Positions 1 to 5,215 of a stretch of DNA of 5,215 nucleotides are shown here, piece after piece; within the stretch, counting starts at the first letter, position 1, and every line of letters starts with the position of its first letter. The notes under the pieces were generated by a model. It did not search any database. It was not told the origin of the DNA and worked only from the letters and a program-made list of their open reading frames with translations. Position numbers and translations under genes: made by a program. The stretch lies in the NCBI GenBank assembly GCA_003512365.1, contig DORI01000007.1:1-5215 (forward strand), given 5' to 3'. This DNA is from Crocinitomicaceae bacterium. GTDB taxonomy: Bacteria; Bacteroidota; Bacteroidia; Flavobacteriales_D; Crocinitomicaceae.

Positions 1-1234
1 CTATACGACATCAGGTGTTTACACGGTAACGAACGGTTGTGCGACTGAGGTCTTGGCTTTAACCATCACACCTTCAACTATCAACACAACAACAGAGGTT
101 GCATGTGGTAGTTACACATGGGCAGTTGATGGACAAACCTATACGGAATCAGGTTTATATTCCTTTACTGACGGTTGTAATACGGAAAATTTGGATTTAA
201 CCATTACACCACTAAGTGAGAATGTAACGACTGTTTCTGAATGTGATTATTACACATGGCCATTGAATGGTGAAACGTTTACTACATCAGGTATTTATTC
301 AATCACGGATGGGTGCAATACAGAAACGCTTGACCTAACAATCACTCCTTCTTCAATCAATACTACGGTTGAAAGTGCATGTGGAAATTACACATGGGCA
401 GTAGATGGACAAACATATACGGAAACAGGGGTATATACCATTGTCAATGGTTGTTCAACAGAAATTTTAGACTTAACTATTATTCCATTAACTGAAAATA
501 CAACATCTGTTTCTGAGTGTGGAAGTTATACATGGGCAGTTGATGGACAAACCTATACGGAATCAGGATTATATTCTTTTGCAGATGGTTGTAACACGGA
601 ATATTTGGATTTAACAATTACTCCTACATCTGAAAATATAACAACTGTTTCTGAGTGTGGTAGTTACATATGGTCTGTTGATGGTTTGACATATAACGAA
701 ACTGGAATTTACACCGTAGTTAATGGATGCTCTACAGAAGTTTTGGACCTTACTATAAATCCAATTCCTACTGCTCCTGAGGTGGTAAATAATGGCAACG
801 AGTTAGTAGCAACTGCAGATCCTAATTATTTGGGAGTATGGGTAGACTGTAATACACAGCAACCAGTTGGTACTCCACCTATGCCTGCTCAATTTTCCCC
901 AAGTGCTCCAGGACTTTACACTTATGTTTCAATTGATCCAAGCACATTCTGTTTTTCACCTGGAAATTGTGTTGAATTTACCAATAGTATAGTAGAGAAT
1001 ACGATCTCATTAAATGTGTTCCCTAATCCAGCTAGCGGAGAATTCATTATTGAATCAAGTATTCCGGGTTATGTTTCTATAGATGACTTAAATGGAAAAA
1101 CTATAAAATCATTTGAGATTGCTACGGGAAAAACAACTATTGTGAATAACGAATTGATGACTGGAACATACCTTGTTAATTTTACATCTGAACAAAAATC
1201 AGAAACAATACGACTGGTTATAATTGGTAATTAA
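1..1234 (+). CDS. T9SS-secreted repeat protein (adhesin-like), 3' part, truncated by the left edge
   Basis: The reading frame is open from base 2 to the TAA at 1232-1234, giving 410 visible residues. The TTG at 53 is an internal Leu codon within a repeat, not a start, because the same repeat pattern continues to the left edge. Three regions are visible. Bases 2-763 encode one partial and five full 46-residue repeats rich in Thr, Ser and aromatic residues, each full unit with two Cys. Bases 764-1003 encode a different Pro/Cys-containing segment (APEVVNNGNE to NSIVEN). Bases 1004-1231 encode a tail beginning LNVFPNPASGEF, with later GTYLVNF and a basic/hydrophobic end (IRLVIIGN), the pattern of the T9SS type A sorting domain. 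By family knowledge such tails direct export across the outer membrane and surface attachment or release. I infer a long surface or secreted protein, possibly an adhesin. The N-terminus, any catalytic domain and the total repeat number lie outside the window. A terminator follows the stop by 16 nt. Confidence 0.9.
   Translation, partial: YTTSGVYTVTNGCATEVLALTITPSTINTTTEVACGSYTWAVDGQTYTESGLYSFTDGCNTENLDLTITPLSENVTTVSECDYYTWPLNGETFTTSGIYSITDGCNTETLDLTITPSSINTTVESACGNYTWAVDGQTYTETGVYTIVNGCSTEILDLTIIPLTENTTSVSECGSYTWAVDGQTYTESGLYSFADGCNTEYLDLTITPTSENITTVSECGSYIWSVDGLTYNETGIYTVVNGCSTEVLDLTINPIPTAPEVVNNGNELVATADPNYLGVWVDCNTQQPVGTPPMPAQFSPSAPGLYTYVSIDPSTFCFSPGNCVEFTNSIVENTISLNVFPNPASGEFIIESSIPGYVSIDDLNGKTIKSFEIATGKTTIVNNELMTGTYLVNFTSEQKSETIRLVIIGN
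2..763 (+). repeat. Tandem 138-bp (46-residue) coding repeats, one partial plus five complete units
   Basis: Complete units are 74-211, 212-349, 350-487, 488-625 and 626-763. The partial unit at 2-73 holds the last 24 codons of a unit. All complete units are exactly 46 codons. The shared pattern is a Cys at unit position 11 followed by an aromatic-rich Y-T/I-W segment, then DG/NG-x-TY/TF, SG/TG-x-Y, a second Cys at position 35 in the form GC-x-TE, and a closing L-D-L-T-I-x-P. The two Cys probably form one disulfide per domain, and the alternating hydrophobic residues suggest a small beta-sandwich; both are inference. Units at 74-211 and 488-625 share an exact 38-nt stretch (116-153 and 530-567). 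The unit at 212-349 is the most divergent (CDYYTWPLNGETF). Confidence 0.92.
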
Positions 1235-1250
1235 TACACTAGATTAAAAT

Positions 1251-1283
1251 AAAAAGGGGCTATTCTTGTAGCCCCTTTTTTTT
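1251..1283 (+). terminator. Rho-independent terminator of the secreted repeat-protein gene
   Basis: There is a perfect 12-bp stem (1251-1262 with 1269-1280), a 6-nt loop TTCTTG, and eight consecutive T from 1276. The core GGGGCTA/TAGCCCC is GC-rich. It begins 16 nt after the stop codon of the preceding gene. The A-tract on the left arm would let it work in both directions, but no clear gene approaches from the right on the minus strand. Confidence 0.92.
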
Positions 1284-1602
1284 GCTTTTGATTTTTATAT
1301 TCTGTAATCGAAGATTGTGGATTCTTTGCAGAATTCTAGCGTAGTTTATTCGTAAAGAATTTCAAGTTGGTGAATTGGTGCTTGGATGAATTAAAATAAT
1401 AGTTAAAGTCGGGTATCATCTCAACTTCACGAGTTAAATAGATGTGTGAATCTCGAAACAAGAGGCATTGATTAAAAAGAGCGCAATTACTGATAGCAAC
1501 ATAATTTTAAACCATAATTTTGAATGTGAGTTGTTACAATATTTCTTTTCTTTAAAAAGCGAAAATTTATATAGGTGCATCTCTAATTTCTTTTTTTTTT
1601 GC
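1284..1602. other. Intergenic stretch without a supportable gene; weak decayed minus-strand frames
   Basis: I find no convincing gene here. On the minus strand an ATG at 1580-1578 opens a 48-codon frame ending in TAA at 1436-1434. An internal ATG at 1502-1500 would begin MLLSVIALFLINASC, which resembles a lipoprotein signal with a lipobox-like Cys. In the neighbouring minus frame, bases 1506-1339 are open for 56 codons and contain a compositionally plausible stretch (TREVEMIPDFNYYF), ending in TAG at 1338-1336. The two frames overlap, so one indel could join them into a lipoprotein-like remnant. No ribosome binding site, promoter or recognised family supports this, and in AT-rich DNA frames of this length can occur by chance. 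The rest of the stretch, up to the T-run at 1591-1600, shows no further repeats or strong hairpins. Confidence 0.3.
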
Positions 1603-1610
1603 TATTTTTG
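1603..1610 (+). promoter_or_regulatory. Bacteroidota-type -7 promoter element for the tRNA pair
   Basis: TATTTTTG matches the Bacteroidota consensus TAnnTTTG exactly and is followed by CATCCCATTA, a typical start-site context. Transcription would begin roughly at 1615-1618, giving a leader of about 157 nt before the first tRNA. A TTTG/TTG -33 element is not evident at the expected distance; a ten-T run at 1591-1600 lies just upstream instead. I infer that this drives the CAT tRNA and perhaps tRNA-Val. Confidence 0.55.
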
Positions 1611-1699
1611 CATCCCATTATCGTATTGAACTTCTTTTTAGTTTCGTTGTTTCAGGTCGAATTACTATTCAATAGAAAAGCCTCAATTGCGATAAGGAT

Positions 1700-1744
1700 A
1701 ATGTTCCTATAGCTCTCCCGATAGCTATCGGGATGGTTTGAGAG
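1700..1744 (+). repeat. Partial near-copy of the CAT-tRNA 5' end, interrupted by a palindrome
   Basis: Bases 1700-1715 (AATGTTCCTATAGCTC) match 1771-1786 (AATGGTCCTATAGCTC) at 15 of 16 positions, covering three flanking bases and the acceptor strand and first D-stem strand of the downstream tRNA. After the palindrome at 1716-1733, bases 1734-1744 (TGGTTTGAGAG) resemble the tRNA D-loop and second D-stem strand TGGTTAGAG (1790-1798) with small differences. No anticodon arm follows. This looks like a truncated, decayed copy of a tRNA 5' part in the leader of the real gene. Chance similarity is possible for the second half but unlikely for the first. Confidence 0.5.
1716..1733. repeat. Perfect 18-bp palindrome
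   Basis: TCCCGATAGCTATCGGGA is identical on both strands and sits about 40 nt upstream of the tRNA. In RNA it could form a hairpin closed by UCCCGAU/AUCGGGA around the central AGCT. No T-run follows, so it is not an intrinsic terminator. It may be an interspersed palindromic element, a protein-binding site or a leader structure; the sequence does not decide between these. Confidence 0.75.
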
Positions 1745-1773
1745 TCAAGGCTTAAGAAATACTTCGGGAAAAT

Positions 1774-1847
1774 GGTCCTATAGCTCAGTTGGTTAGAGCA
1801 CCTGACTCATAATCAGGTGGTCCCTGGTTCGAGCCCAGGTGGGACCA
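1774..1847 (+). tRNA. tRNA with CAT anticodon: tRNA-Met (elongator) or tRNA-Ile2
   Basis: A complete cloverleaf is visible. The acceptor is GGTCCTA with TGGGACC (one G-T pair), the D arm is GCTC/GAGC, and the anticodon arm is CCTGA/TCAGG with loop CTCATAA (anticodon CAT at 1808-1810). The variable loop has five bases, the T arm is CCTGG/CCAGG with TTCGAGC, and the discriminator is A1847. A full CCA is not encoded (CAA follows). The first acceptor pair is a normal G-C, so it is not an initiator. C4-G69 and C5-G68 are pairs that favour recognition by the lysidine synthetase TilS in E. coli tRNA-Ile2, whereas E. coli elongator tRNA-Met has other pairs there. The anticodon stem lacks the C29-G41 pair of E. 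coli tRNA-Ile. The Met/Ile2 choice therefore stays open. Confidence 0.93.
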
Positions 1848-1854
1848 CAACTTC

Positions 1855-1878
1855 AAGCAGTCTTAGACTGCTTTTTTT
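1855..1878 (+). terminator. Terminator-like hairpin between the two tRNA genes
   Basis: AAGCAGTC (1855-1862) pairs with GACTGCTT (1866-1873) around a TTA loop, followed by a run of seven T (1872-1878). It starts eight bases after the CAT-tRNA discriminator base and its T-run ends three bases before tRNA-Val. It has the form of an intrinsic terminator for the first tRNA. Because it leaves no room for a promoter before tRNA-Val, it may terminate only partially or serve as a processing structure. Confidence 0.8.
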
Positions 1879-1881
1879 ATA

Positions 1882-1956
1882 GGGCAATTAGCTCAGTTGG
1901 TTTAGAGCACTACCTTGACAGGGTAGGGGTCATTGGTTCGAATCCGATATTGCTCA
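1882..1956 (+). tRNA. tRNA-Val (anticodon GAC)
   Basis: A complete cloverleaf is visible. The acceptor is GGGCAAT with ATTGCTC (one G-T pair), the D arm is GCTC/GAGC with a ten-base loop, and the anticodon arm is CTACC/GGTAG with loop TTGACAG (anticodon GAC at 1917-1919). The variable loop is GGGTC, the T arm is ATTGG/CCGAT with TTCGAAT and one T-G pair, and the discriminator is A1956. It reads GUC and GUU codons. CCA is not encoded. It lies 34 bases after the CAT tRNA and is probably transcribed from the same upstream promoter. No terminator follows before the desaturase gene. Confidence 0.95.
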
Positions 1957-2017
1957 CGATTTATTTGATAAAATTTGTCTTTCGCTTTTTAATAGTTTAC
2001 TAATTTCAAGATTAAGA

Positions 2018-3052
2018 ATGTCAATTAATATAGCAGATCAAGAGCGAATTAAACGAATCACCCTTGCGATTCGCCAAGAACATGAGCGGTTAAGGTCTAC
2101 CTATTCGTGGTTGAAATTTCAAGATTTCATTGGTTTTGGCTTACTTATCGTTAGTACATCCATGATACTATGCTTTTCTTGGCTTTGGCATATTGAAATA
2201 ATTTCAACCTGGTTCTTGGTAATTTGGGTTGCATTTTGGACGTCAATTCTACATGAATTAGAGCACGATTTAATCCATGGTTTGTATTTCAAAAGTTCAA
2301 AATTCATGACGAATGTAATGTTTGGTGTGGTTTGGATTTTTAGACCTTTAACACTGAATCCATGGATTAGGAAATATTGGCATCACCACCACCATCAACA
2401 TTCGGGAAAGGTTATAGATATTGAAGAGCGTGGCGTTACAAATGGAGAACGTTGGTCACTCAAGAGGCTGATTATGACACCAGACTTACTGTTGAGTTTT
2501 TTATTTCGATGTGTTCGTATTTTTACGGAAATTAAAACGGAATTTAAATCAGGGAACTTGAGTGAAAAAGACATGAAGATGCTCAGAAAAACCTTGTTAT
2601 TTGGATTTATGCCAATTGGTATTCCGGCTTATCTTATTTTTTATATTTGGATATTTCTTGGTGTGAGTTCTTGGTTTGGGATTGAAATTATGGAGGCCAC
2701 GTTGTTAGCGAAATGGAGTTCATTCACCGATCCATTAATTTACGTTTTTATCTTACCCAATTACATACGACAATTTTGTTTACATTTTATTACGTCCAAT
2801 ATGCATTTTTATGGAGATGTTGAAGACGGGGACATTTTCCGACAGACACAAGTTCTCAATGCTTGGTGGACTTGGCCATTTCAATTGTTTTGTTTTAATT
2901 TCGGTTCAACTCATTCCATTCATCACTTTGTAGTAAATGAGCCTTTTTATACAAGACAAATGAGTGTGAAAAGGGCTCATCTCATTTTTCGAGAAGAAGG
3001 TGTAAAATTTAACGACACTGCAAGCTTTAATCGGGCCAATAGCTATGAGTAA
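2018..3052 (+). CDS. Membrane fatty acid desaturase family protein
   Basis: The 344-residue protein has the histidine signature of the integral-membrane, di-iron fatty acid desaturase family: HELEH-DLIH (H79, H83, H87), a His cluster WHHHHHQH (H122-H126, H128) and HSIHH (H299, H302, H303), with an additional His at 263 in SNMHFYGD. Hydrophobic segments near 36-57, 62-78, 192-215 and 237-255 would hold it in the inner membrane with the His boxes on the cytoplasmic face. Family members insert double bonds into acyl chains using O2 and an electron donor; a hydroxylase or other oxygenase activity cannot be excluded from motifs alone. Length is normal for the family. The ATG at 2018 is the first plausible start; no Shine-Dalgarno is seen. 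A loose promoter-like TTG (1950) and TA-AAA-TTTG (1969-1977, one base too long) lies upstream, so it may have its own promoter or be read through from the tRNAs. Its 3' end converges with the band 7 gene, 20 bp apart. Confidence 0.88.
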   Translation: MSINIADQERIKRITLAIRQEHERLRSTYSWLKFQDFIGFGLLIVSTSMILCFSWLWHIEIISTWFLVIWVAFWTSILHELEHDLIHGLYFKSSKFMTNVMFGVVWIFRPLTLNPWIRKYWHHHHHQHSGKVIDIEERGVTNGERWSLKRLIMTPDLLLSFLFRCVRIFTEIKTEFKSGNLSEKDMKMLRKTLLFGFMPIGIPAYLIFYIWIFLGVSSWFGIEIMEATLLAKWSSFTDPLIYVFILPNYIRQFCLHFITSNMHFYGDVEDGDIFRQTQVLNAWWTWPFQLFCFNFGSTHSIHHFVVNEPFYTRQMSVKRAHLIFREEGVKFNDTASFNRANSYE

Positions 3053-3070
3053 ATAAGCAAAGCTATTTTT
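3038..3070 (+). terminator. Weak hairpin at the convergent gene ends
   Basis: AATAGCT (3038-3044) and AGCTATT (3061-3067) form a 7-bp inverted repeat with a 16-nt loop that spans the desaturase stop codon. It is followed by TTTTT to 3070 and another T-rich stretch in 3074-3081. An alternative smaller bulged hairpin uses AAATAAGC and GCTATTT (3051-3068). The stem is AT-rich and weak, so this is only a candidate terminator for the + strand gene. There is no T-run for the minus strand. Confidence 0.35.
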
Positions 3071-3072
3071 GA

Positions 3073-4002
3073 TTATTTTTTCTGTTGCATGTCTTCGCTC
3101 ATCATGGCTTGAATTTGCCTAAGCGTTTTCTGCATGCCTTCAGCACTTCCATCTAAAAAGATGGTATTTCCTTTTCCGTATTCTGCAAAATTCTTAATGG
3201 CTTCTGTCCACATAGAAAATAAGATCACGTTGGTATCTAAATTGGCTTGTTTCATTTCCGCAGCCGCTTCGCTCATTCCTTTCGCTACTTCTTGACGGAA
3301 CAATGCCACACCTTGTCCACGTAACATTGCAGCTTCTTTTTCTGCCTGAGCTGCGATTTTTATGGCATTTCCTTCAGCTTCAGCAGCTTTAGTTTTGGTA
3401 ATCAATAATGCTTGACCTTCATTTTCTGCTGCAGCTTTCAAATTGTTCGAGGCAACAACTCTACTCATACTTTCGATAATGGCTGAATCAAAAGTAATGT
3501 CATTGATTTGCAAATCTAATAAGTGATAACCCCATTCTTCTAAGGTGTGGTCAATTTGTTCCTTAACATTTTCAACTAATTCATGTCTGAGTCCTAAAAT
3601 TTCACTTTGTTTCTGGCTAGCAACGTAAGAGCGTATAGAACCTTCAATTGTGCGTATAAGTGCTTGCATTAAATCTTTGTTACTAATAAATTTGAAGGCA
3701 ACTTTTTTAATTGTTTCTTCATCTTCATTCATCACACTGTAAAGCAACATGCTTTTAAAGTAAACATTTGCTTGATCAACAGTAACAGCTTGAAATTCCA
3801 TTTCGATGCTTTGATTTTGTATGGAAATTCGCTTGTGAATTTGCTCAATGATTGGAATTCTAATCCGTAAACCGGGATGAGCATTTCTTCTGTATTTCCC
3901 GAATAATGTGATTACCGCTATGGTCCCTTGCGTGACTGTGTAAAAAGAAAGAGAAATCAATAAAACAATGACTCCGATAAAAATTAATACAGCAATATTC
4001 AC
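3073..4002 (-). CDS. SPFH/band 7 (stomatin-prohibitin-like) membrane protein
   Basis: The 309-residue protein begins with one membrane segment (residues 3-22) followed directly by the band 7 start pattern QGTIAVITLFGKYRRNAHPGL (25-45), IRIPIIEQI (47-55) and a conserved middle reaching DLQINDITFD (163-172). Residues 188-250 are Ala/Glu/Lys-rich and probably form a coiled coil, as in stomatin- and HIR-type members. The last 60 residues are less distinctive. Such proteins oligomerise into membrane scaffolds, often organising lipid domains or membrane proteases; the specific partner here is unknown. No NfeD partner gene is adjacent in the window. The start is GTG at 4002-4000: it falls just before the hydrophobic segment and no in-frame ATG lies between it and the upstream gene. 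The gap to the DUF4159 stop is 11 nt with no Shine-Dalgarno, suggesting co-transcription. Confidence 0.9.
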   Translation of the reverse strand: MNIAVLIFIGVIVLLISLSFYTVTQGTIAVITLFGKYRRNAHPGLRIRIPIIEQIHKRISIQNQSIEMEFQAVTVDQANVYFKSMLLYSVMNEDEETIKKVAFKFISNKDLMQALIRTIEGSIRSYVASQKQSEILGLRHELVENVKEQIDHTLEEWGYHLLDLQINDITFDSAIIESMSRVVASNNLKAAAENEGQALLITKTKAAEAEGNAIKIAAQAEKEAAMLRGQGVALFRQEVAKGMSEAAAEMKQANLDTNVILFSMWTEAIKNFAEYGKGNTIFLDGSAEGMQKTLRQIQAMMSEDMQQKK

Positions 4003-4013
4003 TTTAATAGAAT

Positions 4014-4661
4014 TTAATTGGTAAAAACATACATTAAAATATTTGCTCCCATTTGCAGAGCGGTTTTTCTTTTCTCTACGGGATCATTATGCACTTGGGG
4101 GTCTTCCCAACCATCACTTAAATCTGTTTCATACGTATATAAACATATGAGCCTGCCGTCGTCAATTATTCCAAATGCTTGCGGGCGTTTTCCATCGTGT
4201 TCGTGAATTTTTGGAAGTCCATTGAAACTGTATTTTTGTTTGAAAATAGGGTGATTTCCTGGTAACTCGACCAATTGTTTATCTGGAAAAACTTTTTTTA
4301 ATTCAGCCCTTATGAACTCATTCATTCCGTAGTTGTCGTCGATGTGTAAAAATCCACCAGCCAAAAGGTATTTTCTAAGATTTTCAATTTCAGATCGCGA
4401 AAAAACGACATTCCCGTGCCCGGTCATATGTACAAAAGGGTATCGAAAAATATCTTTACTTCCAACTTCAACATAAGGGACATCTTTGGAAATATTGGTA
4501 TTTAACTCCTTGTTGCAAAACTGAACAAGATTCGGAAGAGCTGTTGGATTTGCATAATAATCCCCACCACCATTGTATTTCAAAACTGCAACTTGATACG
4601 TGCCTTGAGAAAAGCTAATATTTGACAGAATAAGAAAAAAGAAAAACAACGAATTCCGCAT
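4014..4661 (-). CDS. DUF4159 domain-containing secreted protein
   Basis: I place the start at ATG 4661-4659, giving 215 residues. A TTG two codons upstream (4667) is possible but would overlap a promoter-like element and adds nothing to the signal peptide. The N-terminus MRNSLFFFFLILSNISFSQG is a signal peptide, probably cleaved near SFSQ-G, so the protein is periplasmic or exported. The mature part matches the DUF4159 pattern: VAVLKYNGGGDYY near the start, VHMTGHGNVVFS, the strongly conserved LLAGGFLHIDDNYG followed by FIRAELKKVFP, then LPGNHPIF and LYTYETDLSDGWED. By family knowledge the fold is likely related to class I glutamine amidotransferase-like proteins, but no catalytic activity is established. 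Length fits a stand-alone version of the domain rather than the large membrane-anchored form. It is followed 11 nt later by the band 7 gene and preceded by the EamA gene with a 56-nt gap. Confidence 0.88.
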   Translation of the reverse strand: MRNSLFFFFLILSNISFSQGTYQVAVLKYNGGGDYYANPTALPNLVQFCNKELNTNISKDVPYVEVGSKDIFRYPFVHMTGHGNVVFSRSEIENLRKYLLAGGFLHIDDNYGMNEFIRAELKKVFPDKQLVELPGNHPIFKQKYSFNGLPKIHEHDGKRPQAFGIIDDGRLICLYTYETDLSDGWEDPQVHNDPVEKRKTALQMGANILMYVFTN

Positions 4662-4664
4662 AAC

Positions 4665-4672
4665 CAAAAATA
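4665..4672 (-). promoter_or_regulatory. Candidate -7 promoter element just upstream of the DUF4159 gene
   Basis: On the minus strand TATTTTTG matches the Bacteroidota TAnnTTTG consensus and ends only three bases before the proposed ATG. A start site five to seven bases downstream would fall on or beside the ATG, implying a leaderless or nearly leaderless mRNA. No good -33 TTTG is visible at the usual spacing. The motif is short and AT-rich, so chance is a real alternative; transcription from upstream of the EamA gene is the other possibility. Confidence 0.35.
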
Positions 4673-4717
4673 CGACTAATCACTTTACTAACGCTGTAAT
4701 TTGTGATTTTTAACGAT

Positions 4718-5215
4718 TTAATACTGACTAATTAAAAATATTGCCACCAACACAGCAGCTAGACCTATAATTTTTTGAAGGTTAAACTTCTCCTTGAAAA
4801 AAATAATTCCAATAAAAGTACTTAAACTTACAATTGAAATATTTATGATTGCAACGATGTCAGAGTCATTCAGTGGAGAAGTTTCGTAAGCCAACAGAAG
4901 AAGATAAATTGAAAAGAAATTAGGAATGCCAAGAACAACACCTGCAACTATGTTTTTCCAAGTGATTTGATGAAGTTTTTTCTGAAATATTAAAACCAAT
5001 ATCCCAATAATTCCTGCAATTCCAAAACCAAAGGCAGTGAACAGCGATGAGGAAAGATTTTTTAATAAATAATTTTGACTGTAATTCAATAATACGTCCA
5101 GGAAGACGCTTCCAAAAAATATTACAACAAGCATCCACAACGATCTATCTTTGGAGGTCTTTTGTGATTTTTCAAGGGATACTAGGACTACACCTATTAA
5201 AGCGAGGATAATTCC
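4718..5215 (-). CDS. EamA/DMT-superfamily transporter, C-terminal half (5' end beyond the right edge)
   Basis: The minus-strand frame is open from the right edge (first full codon at 5215-5213) to TAA at 4720-4718, giving 165 visible residues. A TTG at 5140-5138 is internal, since the upstream codons continue a membrane segment (GIILALIGVVLVSL) and a charged linker (EKSQKTSKDRS). The visible part holds the tail of one membrane helix and five more helices near residues 27-45, 55-77, 87-109, 118-140 and 146-163. This fits helices 5 (end) to 10 of the ten-helix, internally duplicated EamA fold. The end FFKEKFNLQKIIGLAAVLVAIFLI is typical of the last EamA helix pair. The family moves small metabolites across the inner membrane; the substrate cannot be told from sequence. 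The DUF4159 gene follows on the same strand after 56 nt. Confidence 0.85.
   Translation of the reverse strand, partial: GIILALIGVVLVSLEKSQKTSKDRSLWMLVVIFFGSVFLDVLLNYSQNYLLKNLSSSLFTAFGFGIAGIIGILVLIFQKKLHQITWKNIVAGVVLGIPNFFSIYLLLLAYETSPLNDSDIVAIINISIVSLSTFIGIIFFKEKFNLQKIIGLAAVLVAIFLISQY

Noticed and set aside
53..55. TTG as the start of the repeat protein
   Set aside because: The frame continues upstream to the window edge with the same repeat motif (SGVY, NGCATE), so this Leu codon is internal.
2..763. CRISPR-like periodic repeats
   Set aside because: The 138-bp period is continuous coding sequence with codon-level divergence and no short identical repeat and spacer pattern.
1716..1733. Palindrome as an intrinsic terminator
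   Set aside because: No T-run follows on either strand (GGTTTGAGAG on one side, AGAGCTATAG on the other).
1774..1956. tRNA genes as an attachment site of an integrated element
   Set aside because: No integrase gene and no repeat of a tRNA 3' end is seen; the only partial copy is of the 5' end and lies upstream.
2119..2307. 62-codon minus-strand frame inside the desaturase gene
   Set aside because: It lies wholly opposite the desaturase coding region, whose His box and membrane helices fix the real frame; no domain or promoter supports the antisense frame.
4018..4206. 62-codon plus-strand frame opposite the DUF4159 gene
   Set aside because: It is antisense to conserved DUF4159 motifs and has no start signal or recognisable protein.
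4920..5138. 72-codon minus-strand frame overlapping the EamA gene
   Set aside because: It is an out-of-frame shadow of the transporter; its Cys/Trp-rich composition is not protein-like compared with the clear membrane helices of the other frame.

Overview
The window looks like chromosomal DNA of a Bacteroidota bacterium, most likely of the Flavobacteriia/Flavobacteriales type. The DNA is AT-rich. The first gene ends in a type IX secretion (T9SS) type A sorting tail, which is confined to that phylum. Start codons lack Shine-Dalgarno sequences, and two sites match the Bacteroidota -7 promoter consensus TAnnTTTG. The tRNA genes do not encode a complete CCA end. I cannot name a genus.

Layout from left to right. 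(1) On the + strand, the 3' part of a large secreted repeat protein runs in from the left edge (1-1234). It has one partial and five complete 46-residue units with paired cysteines, a linker domain and a T9SS tail, followed by a strong intrinsic terminator. (2) A gene-poor stretch of about 540 bases holds only weak, probably decayed, minus-strand reading frames, and then a promoter and leader for a tRNA pair. The leader contains a near-copy of the tRNA 5' end, interrupted by a perfect 18-bp palindrome. (3) A CAT-anticodon tRNA (elongator Met or Ile2) and tRNA-Val(GAC) follow, with a terminator-like hairpin wedged between them. (4) A complete membrane fatty acid desaturase gene is on the + strand. 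(5) Converging on it from the right is a minus-strand block, read right to left: the C-terminal half of an EamA/DMT-family transporter (open at the right edge), a secreted DUF4159 protein, and an SPFH/band 7 (stomatin-like) membrane protein with a GTG start only 11 nt after the DUF4159 stop.

The genes do not form one obvious pathway. The desaturase (lipid unsaturation) and the band 7 protein (membrane-domain scaffold) both concern the membrane, but they are on opposite strands and probably independent. DUF4159 and band 7 are close enough to be co-transcribed. I see no convincing new defence or mobile system. The most unusual parts are the tRNA leader with the palindrome-interrupted tRNA-like copy, the hairpin abutting tRNA-Val, and the patchwork similarity among the repeats of the secreted protein.
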